Source of the DNA: Burkholderiales bacterium
Lineage (GTDB): Bacteria > Pseudomonadota > Gammaproteobacteria > Burkholderiales > Burkholderiaceae_C
DNA: 16,525 bases
NCBI GenBank assembly: GCA_011391855.1
Contig: JAABPT010000332.1
Location: 1 to 16,525, forward strand
Direction of reading: 5' to 3'
Below are positions 9,299 through 16,525 of this stretch, in pieces. The position numbers were made by a program, and so were the translations under genes. Each line of letters starts with the position of its first letter. The first letter of the stretch is position 1. Below the pieces are notes generated by a model. It made no database searches and had not been told where the DNA came from. It saw only the letters and a list, made by a program, of their open reading frames with translations.

Positions 9299-9997
9299 AT
9301 GAGAAAGCAAACCATGGTTGCCTGGGCGATCGCCCTGATGACGGCAATGGGTTCGGTGACGGGCGCTTACGCAGCCGGCGGTGGTGGCTACGGCAGCGGC
9401 GGTGCGGGCGGTGGCAGCGGTTCGGGTGGCGGCGGCGCGGGCGGTGCAGGCGCAGGCGGTGCCGGCGGTGCGGGTGGTGCGGGTGGTGCAGGCGGTGGCG
9501 GCAGCAGCGGTGGTGGCGCCGGCGCCGGCGCCGGCGCGGGCGGCGGTGGCGCCGGCGCGGGCGGTGGTTCCGCTGGTGGTTCTGCCGGTGGTTCCGCCGG
9601 TGCAGGTGCCCCAGGCCAGGCGGCCGCTCCCGGCAACCCGGGGGCCGCGCCGCAGCACATGGCCACGCAGAGCCGCCAGCAGGCACAGGCCCAGTTGCAG
9701 ACGCAGGAACGCGCGATGACGCAGACCCGCGACCAGCAGCAGGCGCAGGAGCGCGCGCTGACGCAGACGCGCGACCAGCTCAAGACCCAGGAGCAGTTGC
9801 TGACGCAGACGCGCGACCAGCTCAAGGCGCCACTGCAGCCGCAGGTGCGCGACCAGATCCGGGCGCAGGAGCAGGTGCAGCTCAAGACGATGGACCAGCT
9901 CAAGCTGCAGGAACAAGTGCAGACCCGGACGGAGGAACAGCTGAAGGCCCAGGAGCAGGTGCAGACGCGCACGCGCGACCAGCTAAGGACGCCTTGA
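9299..9997 (+). CDS. Exported Gly-rich protein with Gln-rich 14-residue repeats
   Basis: A 232-residue protein with three parts. Residues 1-25 are a Sec signal peptide (MRK, hydrophobic core AWAIALMTAM, probable cleavage after AYA). Residues 26-105 are almost pure Gly, Ala and Ser with one Tyr. Residues 129-232 are about seven copies of a 14-residue unit of type TRDQLKxQEQVQTR. Fourteen residues are two heptads, so the tail may form a helix or coiled coil rich in Gln, Thr and Arg, with almost no aromatic residues. A long in-frame extension upstream of 9299 has no signal peptide. The ATG at 9299 has AAGGAAA upstream and begins the signal, so I chose it. There is no cysteine. It precedes the DUF2202 lipoprotein gene by 55 nt in the same direction. 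I do not recognise a family; a structural or surface role is inference. Confidence 0.8.
   Translation: MRKQTMVAWAIALMTAMGSVTGAYAAGGGGYGSGGAGGGSGSGGGGAGGAGAGGAGGAGGAGGAGGGGSSGGGAGAGAGAGGGGAGAGGGSAGGSAGGSAGAGAPGQAAAPGNPGAAPQHMATQSRQQAQAQLQTQERAMTQTRDQQQAQERALTQTRDQLKTQEQLLTQTRDQLKAPLQPQVRDQIRAQEQVQLKTMDQLKLQEQVQTRTEEQLKAQEQVQTRTRDQLRTP
9374..9613 (+). repeat. Gly/Ala/Ser low-complexity tract with GGCGCC microsatellite
   Basis: GGC/GGT/GCG-type codons encode residues 26-105 of the exported protein. Within it GGCGCC is repeated three times (9515-9532), followed by GGCGCG, with several GGTGCGGGT-type repeats around 9462-9490. Repeat units are multiples of three, so slippage would change length without shifting the frame. 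Confidence 0.75.
9683..9994 (+). repeat. 42-bp (14-residue) coding repeats, about seven copies
   Basis: The units start at residues 129, 143, 157, 171, 183, 197, 211 and 225 (the last partial). The unit at 171 is two residues shorter. The best conserved positions are the (T/V)RDQ start and the QEQ centre. Copies differ at many third positions and some second positions, so this is an old, diverged array rather than a recent duplication. Confidence 0.8.
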
Positions 9998-10052
9998 TTT
10001 GCCGCGCCCGTGCATGAATTGCCGAACCAACCCTGTCGCCGAGGAGACCACG

Positions 10053-10745
10053 ATGACGAATGTTGCAAGAGTGATCCCGCGCCAACTGCCCGCCTTGGTG
10101 GTGGTGGCGATGCTGGCCGCCTGTGGCGGCGGTGGTGACGAACCCATGGCCGTGGCGGCTTCGGCCACGGCCGACGGGACTTCAACCGTCCTGCAGGCCC
10201 GGTTGACCGCATTGGCGACGGAGCCGCTGTCGGCGGCCGAGGCTGCCAGCTTGGCCTTCATGCGCGAGGAAGAACAGCTGGCCCACGACGTCTACATGTA
10301 CAGCGCGCAGCTGTGGACCTTGCTGCCGATCTTCAGCCAGATCGCCGACAGCGAAGCTTCGCACGTGGCCGCCGTGCAGTCGCTGCTCGACCGCTATGGG
10401 CTGCCCGACCCGCTGGCCGGCCTGCCTAGCGGCAGCTTCTCCACCGCCGAATTCCAGGCGCTGTACGAAGAACTCGTGGCCGCCAGCAGCCTCGGTCTGG
10501 TCGACGCGCTGAAGGTGGGTCTGCAGATCGAGGAACTCGACATCCGCGATATCGAGGCGCAGAAGGCGGTCGTGGACAACGCCGACATCCTGCGCGTCTA
10601 CGACCAGTTGCTGCGCGGTTCACGCAACCACCTGCGCGCCTACTGGCAGGCCTTGCTGCAGCAAGGCGGCAGCTATGTGCCGCAATACATCAGCCAGGAG
10701 GAATTCGACGCCATTCTTGCCAGCCCCAGGGAAACCGGGCGCTGA
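10053..10745 (+). CDS. DUF2202 ferritin-like lipoprotein
   Basis: A 230-residue protein with a lipoprotein signal (hydrophobic core PALVVVAM, lipobox LAAC with C24) followed by GGGGDE, so it is probably lipid-anchored in the envelope. The rest matches the DUF2202 ferritin-like four-helix family. It has FMREEEQLAHDVY (69-81), SEASHVAAVQSLLDRYGLPDP (100-120), LQIEELDIRDIE (147-158) and GSRNHLRAYW (189-198). The Glu/His pairs in E72-E74, E101/H104, E150-E151 and H193 are candidates for a di-metal site as in ferritin-like oxidases; the true metal and activity of the family are not established. The in-frame start at 9999 lacks a signal, whereas the ATG at 10053 has GAGGAG upstream and begins the lipoprotein signal. 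It is probably co-transcribed with the Gly-rich protein gene 55 nt upstream. Confidence 0.88.
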   Translation: MTNVARVIPRQLPALVVVAMLAACGGGGDEPMAVAASATADGTSTVLQARLTALATEPLSAAEAASLAFMREEEQLAHDVYMYSAQLWTLLPIFSQIADSEASHVAAVQSLLDRYGLPDPLAGLPSGSFSTAEFQALYEELVAASSLGLVDALKVGLQIEELDIRDIEAQKAVVDNADILRVYDQLLRGSRNHLRAYWQALLQQGGSYVPQYISQEEFDAILASPRETGR

Positions 10746-10772
10746 GGGCCGGGTGGCAGGCAAGTCACGCGC

Positions 10773-10802
10773 TGCAACGCGGTGACACGGAGTGAAACAT
10801 TA
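10773..10802 (+). promoter_or_regulatory. Second copy of the decamer operator
   Basis: TGCAACGCGG, TGACACGGAG and TGAAACATTA match the three decamers at 9055-9084 at 22 of the first 26 positions, in the same orientation. A weaker ACGC-containing decamer precedes them in phase (10763-10772). It starts 28 bp after the DUF2202 stop. No intact gene follows, so it may be an operator stranded by a deletion, or it may act on the upstream pair. Confidence 0.45.
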
Positions 10803-10803
10803 C

Positions 10804-10835
10804 CGGCCCGTGGTGACACGGGCCGTTGACGTTTT
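10804..10835 (+). terminator. Probable intrinsic terminator after DUF2202
   Basis: A perfect 9-bp stem, CGGCCCGTG with CACGGGCCG, closed by a GTGA loop (10804-10825). TTTT follows at 10832-10835 after a 6-nt gap. The U-tract is short and displaced, so efficiency may be modest. It is in the right place to end the 9299-10745 transcription unit. Confidence 0.5.
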
Positions 10836-10854
10836 ACAAGGAGCATGCGGCCGG

Positions 10855-11199
10855 AAACCGGACAACGACAAGATCTACATCATCGGCGACGCCCAGGGCA
10901 CGCCGCTGCCCAAGAGCGGCCACGTGGCCTACGGCGCCGGTGTTCGCGTGGCCGGCGAGATCGGGCGCCGCGTGGCCGGCGAGACGATCGCCGCGCCCAC
11001 CGCGGCCAGTGCGCTGCCGGGCGGTATCTGCTGGGCCAGCGTGACGCACGACGAGTCCATCATGATCAGTGTGGGCGCGACATTCACGCCGGGCGCGCCG
11101 CCGAAGATGGGTTTCGAGGTCGATCCGACGCACAACACCGCCTCGGGCGCTGCCGCCATGGAATGGGGGCAGACGATGTGGAAGAACATGCTGGGTTGA
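10855..11199 (+). pseudogene. C-terminal fragment of FccB-type sulfide dehydrogenase flavoprotein
   Basis: About 114 residues from PDNDKIYIIGDAQ to the stop resemble the C-terminus of flavocytochrome c sulfide dehydrogenase flavoproteins. The FAD-contacting IGDA motif is followed by LPKSGHVAYGAG, then the flavin-binding tail with a conserved Cys (GICWAS) and an end resembling the family's last helix (AMEWGQTMWKNML). A full protein is about 400 residues. The NAD/FAD Rossmann domains and catalytic cysteines are absent, and only about 110 nt lie between the DUF2202 stop and the homology, so the N-terminal two-thirds is missing. A GTG-initiated frame from 10792 reaches the fragment, but its first 22 residues are unlike the family and overlap the operator and hairpin. 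I treat it as a remnant. The remaining frame is undamaged, so the truncation may be recent or the piece may be kept. Confidence 0.7.
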
Positions 11200-11251
11200 T
11201 GACGGCGGGCGGCAGCCGTCGAAGGCGCGCCGTGGCAGGCGTGGTGGGCTT

Positions 11252-12097
11252 TCAGCCGTCGCGCGCGCAGCGCCAGCCGATATAGACCACGGCCGTGTCG
11301 GCCGGTTTGGCCTGCAGATGGTCGGCGCGCATCTGCGCTTCGCCGTACCACCACGAGCCGCCGCGCGTGCGGCGTTCGGCGTTGCCGCTGACGCCGCGCG
11401 GCTCGTCGACCCATTCCCAGGCATTGCCGCCCATCTCGTGCAGGCCGTTGACACCCGCCGGTGTGCTGCCGGCGCGGGCGTGGCCGTCGCCGCGCCACGG
11501 CTTCGCACCGTGGCGGACGGCGCGCGTGGCGGCGGCCGGGCCGCAGTCGCCCAGGCATTGCGCGCCACTGGCTGTGTCACCGGTTGGATAGGTGGTGGTC
11601 TTGCCGCGCACGAAGGGTGCCGGCGGCGCGGCGCGCTGCTCGGTGTAAGCGGCCGTCACCCATTCGGCGTCGCTCGGCAGCCGACCGCCGGCCCAGCGAC
11701 AGAAGGCCTGTGCTTCGTGAAAGGTGACGTGCACGGCGGGTTCGTCGTCGGCCGCCGCGTTGCCGCCGCCGAAAGGCGTGGCCCAGGTCCAGCCGGCCTT
11801 GCGCACCCAGCCGGCTTCGTAGACCTGGCCGCCGCCGGCGCGCTCGGCCTGCGTCACGGCGCCGGTGGCCTGCACGTAGCGGCGAAACTGGCCCACCGTG
11901 GTTTCGGTGCGGGCGATGGCGAAGGGGCCGATCGACACCCATTCGATGCCGGCAGGGTTTGACGCGGTCGCGGCGGCTGCGGCTGCGGCTGCCGCAGATG
12001 CCGTCCCTTGCAGGAGGGCCAAGGCCAGCGCGATCGCGATTGCGGGCCAGCCGCGGGTGCCAGTTCCGTTGCTTCTGCGGTGAGGATGACTCGCCAT
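11252..12097 (-). CDS. Exported SUMF1/FGE-fold protein, not a formylglycine synthase
   Basis: A 281-residue protein with a basic N-terminus, a hydrophobic segment (AIAIALALALL, 20-29) and probable cleavage after TASA (about 35). A polyalanine stretch follows, then one SUMF1-type domain (about 51-281). Family landmarks are WVSIGPFAIARTETTVGQF, VHVTFHEAQAFCRWAGGRLPSDAEW (122-146), NGLHEMGGNAWEWVDE (217-232), RTRGGSWW (243-250) and GWRCARDG. The two active-site cysteines that follow GGS in true formylglycine-generating enzymes are absent (GGSWWYGEAQMRADH), so Cys-to-formylglycine conversion is not expected. Cys pair 181/185 may form a disulfide. Such non-catalytic homologues occur as periplasmic accessory proteins; the partner here is unknown. 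The ATG at 12097 begins the signal peptide, whereas the longer frame to 12169 lacks it. It converges on the FccB fragment and is divergent from uvrA. Confidence 0.85.
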   Translation of the reverse strand: MASHPHRRSNGTGTRGWPAIAIALALALLQGTASAAAAAAAAATASNPAGIEWVSIGPFAIARTETTVGQFRRYVQATGAVTQAERAGGGQVYEAGWVRKAGWTWATPFGGGNAAADDEPAVHVTFHEAQAFCRWAGGRLPSDAEWVTAAYTEQRAAPPAPFVRGKTTTYPTGDTASGAQCLGDCGPAAATRAVRHGAKPWRGDGHARAGSTPAGVNGLHEMGGNAWEWVDEPRGVSGNAERRTRGGSWWYGEAQMRADHLQAKPADTAVVYIGWRCARDG

Positions 12098-12196
12098 GAC
12101 ACAGAAGTTTGCCCGCCCTGCGGTCCTCGCGTTGGTGCCTGCCCGGCAAGACCTTACGCGCCGCCGCACCCGCCGGCGCGGCCGACGCGCGGTCCC

Positions 12197-12202
12197 TAGA
12201 AT
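12197..12202 (+). promoter_or_regulatory. -10-like element upstream of uvrA
   Basis: TAGAAT (5/6 to TATAAT), 29 nt before the uvrA ATG. No good -35 is present at 17 bp. I see no LexA-type CTG-N10-CAG box in the 134-bp region shared with the divergent SUMF1-fold gene. Confidence 0.4.
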
Positions 12203-12231
12203 CTTCGGCCTTCACCCCCGCCCAGGCTTCC

Positions 12232-16525
<4,294 letters not shown>

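Noticed and set aside
10792..11199. Intact small gene starting at GTG 10792
   Set aside because: The first 22 codons overlap the operator-like repeats and the hairpin and are unlike the FccB family. Homology starts only at about 10855.
11201..11220. Terminator hairpin GACGGC/GCCGTC between the FccB fragment and the SUMF1-fold gene
   Set aside because: The stem is only 6 bp with an 8-nt loop and no T-tract on either strand, so it is not convincing.
12098..12231. LexA/SOS box before uvrA
   Set aside because: No CTG-N10-CAG-type palindrome could be found in the region. Other regulator types cannot be excluded.

Overview
The window is GC-rich chromosomal DNA with tightly packed genes, strong GAGGAG-type ribosome binding sites and many long antisense shadow ORFs. 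The protein families, the double-length UvrA and a CCCTCTCCC-type dispersed palindromic repeat point to a betaproteobacterium, probably Burkholderiales. This placement is inference; no marker gene fixes the genus.

Left block (1-6916). Five co-directional minus-strand genes lie in one likely transcription unit: a P-type cation ATPase, a CaCA-type cation exchanger whose start overlaps the ATPase stop, a two-domain universal stress protein (Usp), a small HPF/RaiA ribosome-associated protein, and an RlmN-like radical-SAM RNA methyltransferase that runs off the left edge. A second two-domain Usp is transcribed divergently from the ATPase. The shared intergenic region holds an FNR/ANR-like box and an 11-bp tandem repeat. 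The mix of stress proteins, ribosome protection and ion export looks like an energy-limitation or low-oxygen response module.

Middle block (6925-11199). An EnvZ-like histidine kinase and an OmpR-family regulator form a TGATG-coupled minus-strand operon. Just upstream of the regulator are three 10-bp direct repeats that look like a response-regulator operator, and a -10-like element placed so that the transcript may be leaderless. Divergent from it are two plus-strand exported proteins: a Gly-rich protein with a Gln-rich 14-residue repeat tail, and a ferritin-like (DUF2202) lipoprotein. A second, diverged copy of the operator lies just after them. It is followed by a hairpin and by an orphan C-terminal fragment of a flavocytochrome c sulfide dehydrogenase flavoprotein. 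The two-component system, two operator copies and two exported proteins are the best candidate here for an undescribed envelope system.

Right block (11252-16525). An exported SUMF1-fold protein on the minus strand is divergent from a double-length UvrA (about 1431 residues visible, continuing past the right edge). Two composite inverted-repeat elements, resembling paired REP units, sit in frame inside the uvrA coding sequence. One is just before the first zinc module of repeat 1; the other is in the linker between the two UvrA repeats. They are read in different phases, and the reading frame stays open throughout.
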